64,000 nt of DNA from Carboxydothermus hydrogenoformans Z-2901. Its GTDB lineage: Bacteria > Bacillota > Z-2901 > Carboxydothermales > Carboxydothermaceae. The stretch is from positions 1,956,001 through 2,020,000 of the forward strand of contig NC_007503.1 of the NCBI RefSeq assembly GCF_000012865.1. The letters run 5' to 3'. The position numbers and the translations under genes are program-made. Numbering within the stretch: the stretch's first letter is position 1; the number at the start of each line of letters is the position of its first letter. The notes under the pieces were generated by a model that ran no database searches, had not been told where the DNA came from, and was given only the letters and a program-made list of their open reading frames with translations. Of this stretch, positions 25,775-34,597 are shown piece by piece.

Positions 25775-27109
25775 TTATTTAGTAAAGTTTTTTACTTTTC
25801 CCCACAATTCCTTCAGCCGCTGTTTTATTTGGGCTTCCTGCCCGGAATCGGAAGGCTCGTAAAAACGCTGACCTTTTAAGTTTTCCGGTAAATATTCTTC
25901 AAGGACGAAGTGACCAGGGTAATCGTGAGGGTACTTGTAACCTTTTCCTCTTCCCAACTCTTTAGCTCCCGCATAATGGGCATCCCTTAAATGCTGGGGA
26001 ATTGGGCCATTTTCCCCTTTTCGCACCACCGCAAGTGCCCTGTCAATAGCTTTTATCACCGCATTGGATTTGGGAGCACAGGCAATATAAATAGCTGCTT
26101 CCGCCAGCGGTAATCTTGCTTCCGGCATTCCCACAAACTCTAAAGCGTGAAAAGCCGCTACCGCCACATTTAAAGCCATGGGATCGGCAAGCCCCACATC
26201 TTCCGCCGCATGAACGATTAATCTTCGGGCAATAAACCGCGGGTCTTCACCGGCTTCGAGCATGCGGGCCAAGTAATACACCGCCGCATCCGGATCGGAA
26301 CCGCGCAAACTTTTAATAAAGGCTGAGATCGTATCATAATGATTATCCCCTTCTTTATCGTAAACAATTGCTTTTTTCTGCATTGATTGCTCGATAATTT
26401 CAACGGTAATTTTCCGTACTCCGTCCTCATCCGGCGGGGTAGTTAAAACCGCAAGTTCAATGCCGTTTAACGCCGCCCGGGCATCTCCCGCCGCCATGGT
26501 AACTAAATGGTCAAGGGCTTCTTCAGAAATTTCCACCTTATACTCGCCAAGCCCCCGTTCCTTATCCACAAGAGCTCTTCTCACAATTTCTCTTATATGT
26601 TCCGGCTCTAAAGGTTTAAACTCAAAAATCCGGGAACGGGATAAAAGGGGAGCGTTTACTTCAAAATACGGATTTTCGGTGGTTGCCCCAATTAACACTA
26701 TGGTTCCAGCTTCCACTTCGGGTAATAACGCATCTTGCTGGGCTTTATTAAAGCGGTGGATTTCATCAATAAACAAAACAGTCCTCTCGCCATAATATTT
26801 TTCCCGCTCCTTAGCTTTTTTTATTACTTCTCTTATTTCCCCAACCCCCGAAGTTACCGCATTTATACTTTCAAAGCCGCTTTTGGTTGTGGAAGCAATA
26901 ATTCTTGCTAAGGTTGTTTTACCCGTTCCGGGGGGACCGTAAAAAATTAAAGAACCAAGCCGATCACTTAAAATAGCCCGTCTTAACAGCTTGCCTTCAC
27001 CCAAGATATGCTCCTGGCCTATAAACTCGTCCAGACTCCTCGGTCGCATGCGATAGGCTAAAGGAGCTTCCTTATTCACTTTATTTTTGGCAGTATCCCA
27101 CAAATCCAT
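25775..27109 (-). CDS. rarA: Replication-associated recombination AAA+ ATPase RarA (MgsA)
   Basis: RarA is a clamp-loader-related AAA+ ATPase that acts at stalled forks. Walker A GPPGTGKTTLAR lies near residue 57, Walker B LFIDEIHRFNK near 108, followed by the lid and the C-terminal oligomerisation domain with AHYAGAKELGRGKGYKYPHD. The ATG at 27109 is used because GGAAGGGGAG lies just upstream. The longer frame to 27166 would translate the trx terminator. The gene order between the Rrf2 regulator and trx/tcdA recalls the yrv region of Bacillus. Confidence 0.93.
   Translation of the reverse strand: MDLWDTAKNKVNKEAPLAYRMRPRSLDEFIGQEHILGEGKLLRRAILSDRLGSLIFYGPPGTGKTTLARIIASTTKSGFESINAVTSGVGEIREVIKKAKEREKYYGERTVLFIDEIHRFNKAQQDALLPEVEAGTIVLIGATTENPYFEVNAPLLSRSRIFEFKPLEPEHIREIVRRALVDKERGLGEYKVEISEEALDHLVTMAAGDARAALNGIELAVLTTPPDEDGVRKITVEIIEQSMQKKAIVYDKEGDNHYDTISAFIKSLRGSDPDAAVYYLARMLEAGEDPRFIARRLIVHAAEDVGLADPMALNVAVAAFHALEFVGMPEARLPLAEAAIYIACAPKSNAVIKAIDRALAVVRKGENGPIPQHLRDAHYAGAKELGRGKGYKYPHDYPGHFVLEEYLPENLKGQRFYEPSDSGQEAQIKQRLKELWGKVKNFTK
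25781..25796. promoter_or_regulatory. Candidate Rrf2 operator 2
   Basis: The palindrome AGTAAA-GTTT-TTTACT has the same arms and four-base spacer as the site at 25711-25726. It lies upstream of the -35 box and overlaps the last codons of rarA. Confidence 0.55.
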
Positions 27110-27127
27110 AAAACTCCCCTTCCGACC

Positions 27128-27168
27128 GCAAAATAAAAAAATGCGCTTTTTTAAAATAAAGCGCACTT
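27128..27168 (-). terminator. Terminator of the thioredoxin gene
   Basis: TGCGCTT pairs with AAGCGCA on the minus strand around an A/T-rich loop and is followed by TTTTTTTATTTT. It lies between the trx stop and the rarA start. Confidence 0.8.
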
Positions 27169-27177
27169 AACCGCTCA

Positions 27178-27498
27178 TTACAAATTTTTTATAATAATTT
27201 TCATTAATTCGTTTTTATGTTTAAACCCGACCGTTCTTCCCACTTCTTCCCCATTTTTAATAAAAAGAAGAGTCGGAATACTCATAATCCCGTAACGTCT
27301 TGGTGTTTCAGGGTTGCTATCGACATCAAGTTTTCCAACGGTTAATTTTCCTTCATATTCCTGGGCAATCTCTTCTAAAATCGGTGCTATCATCCGGCAG
27401 GGGCCACACCATTCGGCCCAAAAATCAACAATTATAAGTCCTTCTCTTTTTAGTGCTTCGGTTTCAAAATTTTCATCGGTTAAGGTAATAATACCCAT
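27178..27498 (-). CDS. trxA: Thioredoxin
   Basis: The 106-residue thioredoxin has the active site WAEWCGPCRMIAP near residue 30 and the cis-Pro in SIPTLLF. It reduces protein disulfides in the cytoplasm. The ATG at 27498 follows AAAGGAG; the longer frame to 27540 has no support. The gene has its own promoter and terminator, so it is transcribed alone. Confidence 0.95.
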   Translation of the reverse strand: MGIITLTDENFETEALKREGLIIVDFWAEWCGPCRMIAPILEEIAQEYEGKLTVGKLDVDSNPETPRRYGIMSIPTLLFIKNGEEVGRTVGFKHKNELMKIIIKNL

Positions 27499-27546
27499 TT
27501 TAAAAACCGCTCCTTTCCCCCCGGTAAATATCAACCCCACTTATAA

Positions 27547-27576
27547 ATTATACTCCTCTAAATATTTTATTGTCAA
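27547..27576 (-). promoter_or_regulatory. Promoter of trxA
   Basis: TTGACA (27576-27571) and TATAAT (27552-27547), read on the minus strand, are 18 bp apart. Both boxes match the consensus exactly. Confidence 0.85.
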
Positions 27577-27598
27577 TTAAAGCAAAGCTTGAGGTCCA

Positions 27599-28327
27599 TT
27601 ACAAAATCTTATGCCTTAGCAAAAGGTCTCTTACCGCCTCCCCGGCAGCAATTAACCCGGCGGTAGCCGTTACAAACATAACGCTTCCCGGAAGGTGCTT
27701 TTTCTCTGCCGGCAACGGCTCATCACTGGTACCTCTTTCCAGCACCGGCGGTTCTTCCGAAAATACAACTTTTACCCCTTGATAAATCCCTTCTTTTTTA
27801 AGGGCCTGTCGAACCCGCCTTGTTAGAGGACAGGTATGGGTCCTGGAAATATCGGCAACTTTAAATCTTGTAGGGTCTAGCCGATTACCGGCTCCCATGA
27901 CCGAAATAAAAGGTATATATTTTCGATACATGTAGGTAATTAACGCAATTTTATTTTTTAACGTATCGATAGCATCCACCACATAGTCAGGGTTGTACCT
28001 GAAAAATCTCTCGGTATTTTCCGGTGTTAACTTTTCCGTTACGGTTATAACCTCCGCTTCAGGATTAATCTCCCGGATTCTTTTAGCCAAAACCTCCGCC
28101 TTTAAGAGCCCCACCGTTGACTCCAGCGCTGGAAGCTGACGGTTGATATTGGTAAGGCTTACACGGTCGAAATCCACCAAAACCAGGGAACCTACTCCTG
28201 TTCGGGCTAAAGCCTCAACGGCTGGAGAACCAACCCCTCCCAGCCCAAAAACCATCACCCGGCTTCTATGTAAAACTTTAAGCCCTTCGCTACCTATTAA
28301 AATTTCCGTTCGGGAAAACCGGTGCAT
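27599..28327 (-). CDS. tcdA: tRNA threonylcarbamoyladenosine dehydratase (CsdL/TcdA)
   Basis: The 242-residue E1-like enzyme cyclises t6A to ct6A in tRNAs reading ANN codons. The ATP-binding GLGGVGSPAVEALARTG lies near residue 28, with DFDRVSLTNINRQLPA (near 51) and VDAIDTLKNK following. MoeB and ThiF are the alternatives; the NRQ segment and position beside aspS and 6S RNA favour TcdA (YrvM in Bacillus). GAGGTG precedes the ATG. Confidence 0.88.
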   Translation of the reverse strand: MHRFSRTEILIGSEGLKVLHRSRVMVFGLGGVGSPAVEALARTGVGSLVLVDFDRVSLTNINRQLPALESTVGLLKAEVLAKRIREINPEAEVITVTEKLTPENTERFFRYNPDYVVDAIDTLKNKIALITYMYRKYIPFISVMGAGNRLDPTRFKVADISRTHTCPLTRRVRQALKKEGIYQGVKVVFSEEPPVLERGTSDEPLPAEKKHLPGSVMFVTATAGLIAAGEAVRDLLLRHKIL

Positions 28328-28354
28328 AGCAACACCTCACAGCATAAATTGACA

Positions 28355-28545
28355 CAAGAAAACCCCGCTTTGCCGTAATCCACGAAGTTCCGAACCCCTT
28401 CTCTACCAGGTGGGTGTCCTCCTGATTGCTTTGGGCTTCCCCTAAGCGGGGCGTGCACGCCACAATCAGAGTCCGGACTCCCTTTGTATGAGTGTTGGAT
28501 ACGAACTTCCCGGTGGACTACGCACAAAGCAGGGTGCGTTTTCTT
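28355..28545 (-). ncRNA. ssrS: 6S RNA (ssrS/bsrA-like)
   Basis: This stretch of about 190 nt between aspS and tcdA folds end to end. The 5' AAGAAAAC and TGCTTTG segments pair with the 3' CAAAGC and GTTTTCTT segments, leaving a long interrupted hairpin with a large central region, as in 6S RNA. Bacillus bsrA lies at the same place between aspS and yrvM (recalled). 6S RNA binds the housekeeping RNA polymerase and tunes transcription in slow growth. A consensus promoter places the 5' end near 28545. Ends are approximate. Confidence 0.85.
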
Positions 28546-28551
28546 GGTTAA

Positions 28552-28580
28552 ATCATAACACAAAATCGTACTGCTCTCAA
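28552..28580 (-). promoter_or_regulatory. Promoter of 6S RNA
   Basis: TTGAGA (28580-28575) and TATGAT (28557-28552), read on the minus strand, are 17 bp apart, with a start site six to seven bases downstream at the base of the predicted 6S stem. Confidence 0.8.
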
Positions 28581-28596
28581 GGTTCTAATTTTTGGA

Positions 28597-30375
28597 TTAT
28601 TGCTGCTCTTTAACCGGCAAATCAACTTTAATGTGAAGTTCCTTTAGCTGACGGCGTTCAACAACATTAGGCGCACCAACCATTAAGTCGGTAGCACTTT
28701 GGGTTTTGGGGAAGGCAATTACATCCCGGATGGACTCTCTTCCGGCCATCAGCATTACCAGCCGGTCAAAGCCAAAAGCAATACCGCCGTGAGGAGGTGT
28801 ACCGTATTCAAAAGCTTCTAACATAAAGCCAAATTTTTCTTTGGCCTCTTCCTCCGAAAGGCCAATTAATTTAAACATCTTTTCCTGGATATCCCGGCGG
28901 TGAATCCGAATGCTACCACCACCAATTTCCACACCGTTTAAGACCATGTCATAAGCTTTAGCCCGAACCAGTAACGGATTTTCATCCATCAGAGGTAAAT
29001 CTTCATCCATCGGTGCCGTAAAAGGATGGTGCATCGCTACAAACCTTTTCTCTTCGTTATCATATTCTAAAAGCGGGAAATCTATCACCCAGAGGAAGTT
29101 AAACTCATTTTCGGGAATTAGCCCAAGTCTTTCAGCAAGATGGAGTCGTAAGTTCCCCAAAGCTTGAGCAGCCACTTCCGGTTTATCCGCTACAAAGAAT
29201 AAAATGTCACCGGGTTCGCCCTGTAAAGCATTAATCAACGCTCTTAATTCTTCTTCTTTAAAGAATTTTGCAATTGGCGACTTTACTTCTTCAGGTGTTA
29301 AAATTAAATACGCAAGACCTTTGGCGCCAAAGTTACCCACAAACTTCGTAAGATCATCCAGGTCTTTGCGGCTAAAACCCGCACAACCTTTGGCGTTTAA
29401 ACCGCGGATTACCCCGCCAGCATGAGCTACCGTTTGAAACACTTTAAACTCCACATCTTTCACCAGTTCAGTAACATCGGTAATTTCCAGTCCAAACCGT
29501 AAATCAGGCTTATCGGTACCGTATTTTAGCATGGCTTCCTGGTAGGAAATCCGCTTAAAGGGTGTTTTTACCTCAACCCCAATTGCTTCTTTAAATACGT
29601 AAGCTATCATTTCTTCCATTAAACTCATGATGTCTTCCCGGTCAATGAACGACATTTCAATATCAATCTGGGTGAACTCCGGCTGCCGGTCCGCCCGCAA
29701 ATCTTCATCCCTGAAGCAACGAACAATCTGGAAGTACCGTTCCATCCCGGCAACCATTAAAATTTGCTTAAAGATTTGCGGTGACTGGGGCAACGCATAA
29801 AATTTTCCGGGGTTTAACCGGCTTGGTACCAAAAAGTCCCGGGCCCCTTCGGGCGTACTCTTGGTCAGCATTGGCGTTTCAATTTCCCAGAAGCCATGCC
29901 GGTCCAAAAAGTCCCGAACCGCTTTCGCCGCTTTGTGGCGAAGTTCAAGAGCCCGCTGCATTTCGGGGCGCCGCAAGTCCAAATAGCGGTAGCGAAGCCG
30001 CACCTGTTCATCCACATCAATTCCGTCTTCAATGTAAAAGGGCGGGGTTTTCGCTTTATTTAAAACCTCGACTTTGCTGGCATAAACTTCCACTTCTCCG
30101 GTTAAAAGGTTGGGGTTTTCCGTGCCTTCCGGGCGGAGTCTCACCGTTCCCTCTATTGCTAAAACGTACTCGTTTCTTACCGCCTCCGCTACCCGAAAAG
30201 CCTCCAGATCCACGTCAGGAGAAAAAACCACCTGCACGATTCCCGAACGATCTCTTAAATCTACAAAGATTAGACCGCCATGATCCCTTCTCCTCTGTAC
30301 CCAGCCGTTTAAAATAACCTTTTGGCCGGCATGTTCTTTCCGTAACTCTCCACAGTAATGGCTTCTTTTAAGCAT
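28597..30375 (-). CDS. aspS: Aspartate--tRNA ligase
   Basis: AspS charges Asp tRNA. The protein has an N-terminal OB-fold anticodon domain ([19 protein letters not shown]), class II motif 2 [20 protein letters not shown], a GAD insertion domain of the bacterial type, and motif 3 [15 protein letters not shown]. From the ATG at 30375 it is 592 residues. A longer frame from 30417 lies inside hisS and is not favoured. Its start overlaps the end of hisS by eight bases, so the two are coupled and share the T-box leader. Discrimination between Asp and Asn tRNA cannot be read reliably. Confidence 0.95.
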
Positions 30376-31639
30376 TGTCCTTACCCCTTTCCCTGGCATA
30401 TTTTTCGATAAGTTCATCCCGGGAAAGCTCTACCTGCTCACCCGTATCCAGGTCTCTTAAAATAAACCTGCCTGACTTTAACTCCTCTTCGCCAATAATT
30501 AATGCCGCTTTTGCTTTTAGGCGGTTTGCCGCCTTTAACTGAGCCTTCAAGCTTTTCCCCTGATAATCGGTTTCTACCCAGAGGTTCAGCCTCCGTAATT
30601 CATTTATTAAAGGAAACCCGTACTCGCGGGCTTCTTCTCCCAAAAGGCAGACGAAAAGGTCCGGCACAGGAACGGAAATCTCTTCGCTTTTTCTTTTTAA
30701 AGCCAAGATAGTTCTTTCTTCCCCCAGAGCAAAGCCTATTCCCGGCTGATCCGGCCCTCCGATCTCCCGGATTAAGCCGTTATACCTTCCTCCGCCGCCA
30801 ATGGAGCTTTGGGCTCCTATCTCCGGCACCACAAACTCAAAAGCTGTCTTGGTATAATAATCAAGCCCCCTTACTAAAAAGGGGTCAATTACGTATTTTA
30901 CTTGAGCTAAATCCAGGTATTTCCTAACCTCGGTAAAATGCTCCCGGCAATCGGGGCAAAGCTCCGATAAGGGCGTGGGAGCATTCTGGGCGATTTTTTG
31001 ACAGCTTTCATTTTTGCAATCCAAAATTCTCAAGGGATTTCGGTTAAGCCTTGCCTTACACAAGTCGCATAATTCCTCTTTACGCTCTTCAAAATAGTTA
31101 ATAAGTTTCTCCCGTAAGCTTTTCCGGCACTCAGGGCAACCTACGCTATTTAAGCGAAGCTCAACGTCATTCAGGCCAATCTCCCGGTAAAACTCCAGCG
31201 CCATTAAAATTACTTCCGCATCCACCATGGGCTCATCGCTACCCAGGATTTCAACCCCGAGCTGGTGAAACTGCCTCAGCCTTCCGGCCTGGGGTTTATC
31301 GTAACGAAACATCGGTCCAATGTAAAAATACTTCGCAGGACCGGGGTCGGCGTATTTTTTTGCTTCGACATACGCTCTAATCACCGCAGCCGTTCCCTCG
31401 GGCCGTAAGGTTATTGACCTTCCGGCCTTATCTAAAAAAGTATACATCTCTTTTTCTACAATATCGGTGGTTTCCCCGACTCCCCGCTCAAAAAGCTCCG
31501 TATGCTCAAAAATCGGGGTGCGAATTTCCTGATAGCCAAACCTCCGGCATACTTCGCGAAACTTCCGCTCTATCTCCTCCCACAGGAAAACTTCCGGTGG
31601 AAAAAGGTCGTTAGTGCCTTTAGGTTTCTGGGTAAGCAT
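30368..31639 (-). CDS. hisS: Histidine--tRNA ligase
   Basis: HisS charges His tRNA. It has class II motif 2 in [16 protein letters not shown] and [16 protein letters not shown], the histidine-binding [15 protein letters not shown], and GGGRYNGL. A Cys-rich insertion (CPECRKS through CPDCREH) in the middle looks like a zinc-binding module. The length of 423 residues is normal. It is the first gene of hisS-aspS and lies behind a T-box leader. GGGGG lies before the ATG. Confidence 0.95.
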
Positions 31640-31667
31640 CTATAAAAATACCCCCTTTTCTATAAAC

Positions 31668-31907
31668 TAAAACCCGCCCCTGGAATACCCAGGGACGGGA
31701 TTACCCGCGGTGCCACCCTGCTTGAAGGTAGAAACCTTCCGCTCTTGGCCGTAACGGGGCCAAACCGTCTTAACCTACTAAGACCTTTCAGTTAAGCCGC
31801 CTCCCGGGTGTTCCTTTAAACCGGCATTCAGAGAAAAGCTCTCAATCGCGGCTTTTCCTCCCTGTCTGAAGCCCTCTGGTTTAAAAGTCCCGGTCATTGC
31901 GTTTCGT
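31668..31907 (-). promoter_or_regulatory. T-box leader of hisS-aspS
   Basis: On the minus strand the leader holds the T-box core GGGTGGCACCGCGGGTAA (about 31720-31703), followed by a terminator with stem CCCGTCCCTGG/CCAGGGGCGGG (31699-31673) and TTTTAG. Stem I is closed by CCGG pairs and a TTAAACC/GGTTTAA helix. The specifier loop reads GGAACAC, so CAC (His) at 31810-31808 is the likely specifier. Uncharged tRNA would favour the antiterminator and so induce both synthetases. The specifier assignment is less certain than the T-box call. Confidence 0.92.
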
Positions 31908-31913
31908 TAATTC

Positions 31914-31942
31914 ATTTTAACCTTAGAACAGCCTGTTGTCAA
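31914..31942 (-). promoter_or_regulatory. Promoter of the hisS-aspS T-box transcript
   Basis: TTGACA (31942-31937) and TAAAAT (31919-31914), read on the minus strand, are 17 bp apart, just upstream of the T-box leader. Confidence 0.85.
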
Positions 31943-32024
31943 TAATTCTTTTTCCGCACAAAGCCAAAGCTGATTTTTCTTCAAACTCATGACCACCTTT
32001 ATTTGTTAACTTGTTTTATTTTAT

Positions 32025-33620
32025 TCAACAAATTTTAGGGTTTTCCTGCCAGTAATTTTGCGAAAGCTCCCGGTATTTTTGGGCAATTCTCGACCAGTCA
32101 TAATAACTGTGGATAAAGTCGCGGTTTAAATTCCAGATTTGCTCCTCTCCAAGTTTTTCGTAAAGTTCAAGGAGCCTTTTGCCTTTGTCCACTATTTCCC
32201 TTACCCCTTCAGCAGTACGCAGTTTACTCAAGATAAAGGTATCTAAGCTTAAATTAAATCCCTTTTTCTTTAAAAATGCGGTGTAATTGGTAATTATCGA
32301 AGCCATACCTCCTTCTCCGTCCACCAGAGGCAGCGCACCCGCTGCAATCCCTTCCACCGCAACCATGCCAAAAGCCTCCTTCACCAATGAAGGAACTACC
32401 AAAAGCTTTGCTCGCTGAATTACTGCTGCTAATTCCGGGTGAAAAATCTGCCCGGTAAATACCACTCTATCGCCTGTCAGGTTTTGGCGTGCTAACTTTA
32501 AGTATTGCTCTTTTTCGCTCTTCGTAAGCTCTTCATAAAACATTTTCCCGGGATTGGGATAACCTTCTTCGCCGTAATTTAAAATTTCCGCTACCAAATC
32601 CTCCCGGTTTTCTCTTAAAAAATAAACCAATGCCTCCACTACCTCCCGGTAGAGTCCGTGACCCACAAAAGCAGCATTAACCTTTTCCTCCAAAAGATAC
32701 GGTAGGGCCAGGGCTAAAAGCTGGGGCCCTTTGGCATATAAATGTTTTCCCAAAAATAAGATTAAATTTCGTCCCCTACTTACCTTATTTAGCTTTTCCC
32801 CGGCGTGTTGATCCGTTAGCGAATAGTCATAATTTTTGCGGATAAAATCTATATATTTCAACAGCTCATTTAGCGATCTTACCTGGCTTAACCCATGATA
32901 AAAGCTTTCTTCGGTTTCCTTACTTCTTCCATTACCTTTAATTTGTAGCAAATTTACTGCTGCAAGTTCACCAAAAAGTTTCCCATCTACTCCTGGAGTA
33001 ATCTCTATAACTTTTTCCGGATAATCAAGGTACGGTTTTAATCTCCGGGTTAGTTCATTGCTTAACGTAATAACTTTGTAAGCTCCTTTAATTCCTTCCC
33101 GGGCGTAAAAATGATAGCGTTCATCCCGTTCAATGGTATAGCTAATGTCACTTCCATGAACGGTTATGCTGTAAGGTAAACCAAGCTGTTTCACAATATA
33201 GGGATTAATTATTAAATGCTGGGCAAAAACAAATTGAATATTGTGGTTTGCGCTAATTATTTTTAGTGAAGTCACCATTTCATTAATATACCGCTCTAAT
33301 TCTTCAATTGAGAGCTCGGTAAAAGTTTTTACCTTAAATCCCGGGTAATCATCATAAACAAAAACCGGTAAAAGACTGGTTTTAGGATTATATAAAATTA
33401 CTTTTCCCCCGGGATTATGATAATAAGGCACGAGTTTTCCGGTATCCGGCTCAACTATAATGGCATCCCGGATAAAGGGATACTTTTCAGGGTTTCTTTC
33501 CTGACACACCAATACGGTTTTTAGATCTTTTTCAGCAAAGTTAGAGGCCAAGTTTCGTACCAAGAGATTACTTCCACTCCCGGAAAGAAAGTAACCGTGA
33601 AGAAGGAGTAATTCCTGCAC
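32025..33620 (-). CDS. GT4-type glycosyltransferase, GT-B fold
   Basis: The 531-residue protein begins with a glycine-rich HGYFLSGSGSNLLVRNLA segment, as in GT-B enzymes and starch-synthase relatives. It has a nucleotide-sugar binding C-terminal half with LFLGKHLYAKGPQLLALA and EAFGMVAVEGIAAGALPLV, which carries the E-x7-E retaining motif. No membrane helix is present. Donor and acceptor are unknown. GTG at 33620 follows GAGAGGTG. The gene lies 26 bases downstream of the ZIP transporter gene. Confidence 0.82.
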   Translation of the reverse strand: MQELLLLHGYFLSGSGSNLLVRNLASNFAEKDLKTVLVCQERNPEKYPFIRDAIIVEPDTGKLVPYYHNPGGKVILYNPKTSLLPVFVYDDYPGFKVKTFTELSIEELERYINEMVTSLKIISANHNIQFVFAQHLIINPYIVKQLGLPYSITVHGSDISYTIERDERYHFYAREGIKGAYKVITLSNELTRRLKPYLDYPEKVIEITPGVDGKLFGELAAVNLLQIKGNGRSKETEESFYHGLSQVRSLNELLKYIDFIRKNYDYSLTDQHAGEKLNKVSRGRNLILFLGKHLYAKGPQLLALALPYLLEEKVNAAFVGHGLYREVVEALVYFLRENREDLVAEILNYGEEGYPNPGKMFYEELTKSEKEQYLKLARQNLTGDRVVFTGQIFHPELAAVIQRAKLLVVPSLVKEAFGMVAVEGIAAGALPLVDGEGGMASIITNYTAFLKKKGFNLSLDTFILSKLRTAEGVREIVDKGKRLLELYEKLGEEQIWNLNRDFIHSYYDWSRIAQKYRELSQNYWQENPKIC

Positions 33621-33646
33621 AAAACTTCACCTCTCTTTTTTTAAAT

Positions 33647-34378
33647 TTAGAAGCTTAAATTATCAAAAACCATCATCAATAAAAACCCAAAAATAACCCC
33701 AAAAGTAGCCAGACTTTCACCGCCTTTAGCATGGGTTTCGGGAATTATTTCATCGGAAATTACGTAAATCATTGCTCCTGCGGCCAAGCTTAACGCAAAG
33801 GGTAAAATGCTCCCTGAAAGACTGCCAAGAAAAGCCCCTATTACTCCTCCTACTGGTTCGGCAAGCCCGGTTAAAAAAGTAATCCCAATTATTTTCCAGG
33901 TGGAAAAGGAAAAACCGAGAAGACTTACCGCCACCGATAACCCTTCCGGAATGTTTTGAAGACCAATTCCTAAAGCTAAACTTAAGGCTTTGGTGATATC
34001 CTTTTCTAAAAAGCCAATACCTACTGCCATCCCTTCGGGAAAGTTATGAATGGTGATTGCCAAGATAAATAACCATATCTTATTTAAATCACTCTTTGGA
34101 CCCTCAGTTCCAGAAGCCGGATGGAAGTGCGGGATCAATCGGTCCAAAAAATAAACAAACAAGGAACCGGTTAAAAAGCCTAAAGCTGTTAAAAAAATTC
34201 CACCGGTCTCTAAAGCCGGCAGTAAAAGACTAAAAAAAGATGCAGCGAGCATGATACCGGCAGCAAAGCCTAAAAGTACGCCTATCGTGCTTTTCGGAAA
34301 CTCTTTTTTAAAAAGTAGTAAAAAAGAACCAAGCCCGGTAGCAAGGCCAGTTAAAAGAGAAGCTAAAAACGACGCCAT
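33647..34378 (-). CDS. ZIP family metal transporter
   Basis: The 243-residue protein has about eight membrane helices. Helices IV and V carry HNFPEGMAVG and QNIPEGLSVAVS, the metal-pathway motifs of the ZIP family, and DEIIPETH is near the C-terminus. The usual long His-rich loop is short here and contains a few His (IPHFHPASG). The likely substrate is zinc or another divalent cation. ACGGAGG precedes the ATG. Confidence 0.9.
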   Translation of the reverse strand: MASFLASLLTGLATGLGSFLLLFKKEFPKSTIGVLLGFAAGIMLAASFFSLLLPALETGGIFLTALGFLTGSLFVYFLDRLIPHFHPASGTEGPKSDLNKIWLFILAITIHNFPEGMAVGIGFLEKDITKALSLALGIGLQNIPEGLSVAVSLLGFSFSTWKIIGITFLTGLAEPVGGVIGAFLGSLSGSILPFALSLAAGAMIYVISDEIIPETHAKGGESLATFGVIFGFLLMMVFDNLSF

Positions 34379-34441
34379 AAACTTCCTCCGTAAGTTTTAA
34401 TTTAAGCAATTTACCGGGAATATTTTACCATTTATTAAGTA

Positions 34442-34563
34442 TTTTTTTCTATAATTCGACACTTTTTATCAGAAGCTTAATTTATAATTTGGGACAGGTA
34501 ACAGGCTGGGGAATTGAATACAAAGAAAACCATAAAATAATTGGCACTTGCGGCTTTGTCTAA
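34442..34563 (+). pseudogene. Remnant of a GNAT acetyltransferase gene (RimJ/RimL-like)
   Basis: On the plus strand a stop-limited frame ends with WGIEYKENHKIIGTCGFV just before a TAA at 34561. This matches the beta-strand core of RimJ/RimL-type N-acetyltransferases, where similar W-G/A-I-x6-9-IGTCGF stretches are standard. No start codon with a ribosome site lies upstream, and the acetyl-CoA-binding half is missing. It appears to be a decayed fragment between the ZIP gene and the radical SAM terminator. Confidence 0.5.
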
Positions 34564-34597
34564 AAGAGTAAAGCCTTCCGCTTAATGCAGAAGGCTT
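34561..34597 (-). terminator. Terminator of the radical SAM gene
   Basis: AAGCCTTC (34571-34578) pairs with GAAGGCTT (34590-34597), overlapping the stop codon, and is followed on the minus strand by CTCTTTTA. Confidence 0.75.

Noticed and set aside
27110..27166. N-terminal extension of rarA
   Set aside because: It would translate the trx terminator hairpin; the internal ATG at 27109 has a good ribosome site.
28297..28563. 88-residue open frame on the minus strand
   Set aside because: It covers the 6S RNA, has no ribosome site and a composition unlike neighbouring proteins.
29781..30317. 178-residue plus-strand open frame
   Set aside because: It is antisense to aspS, Pro/Arg-rich and low complexity, with no initiation site.
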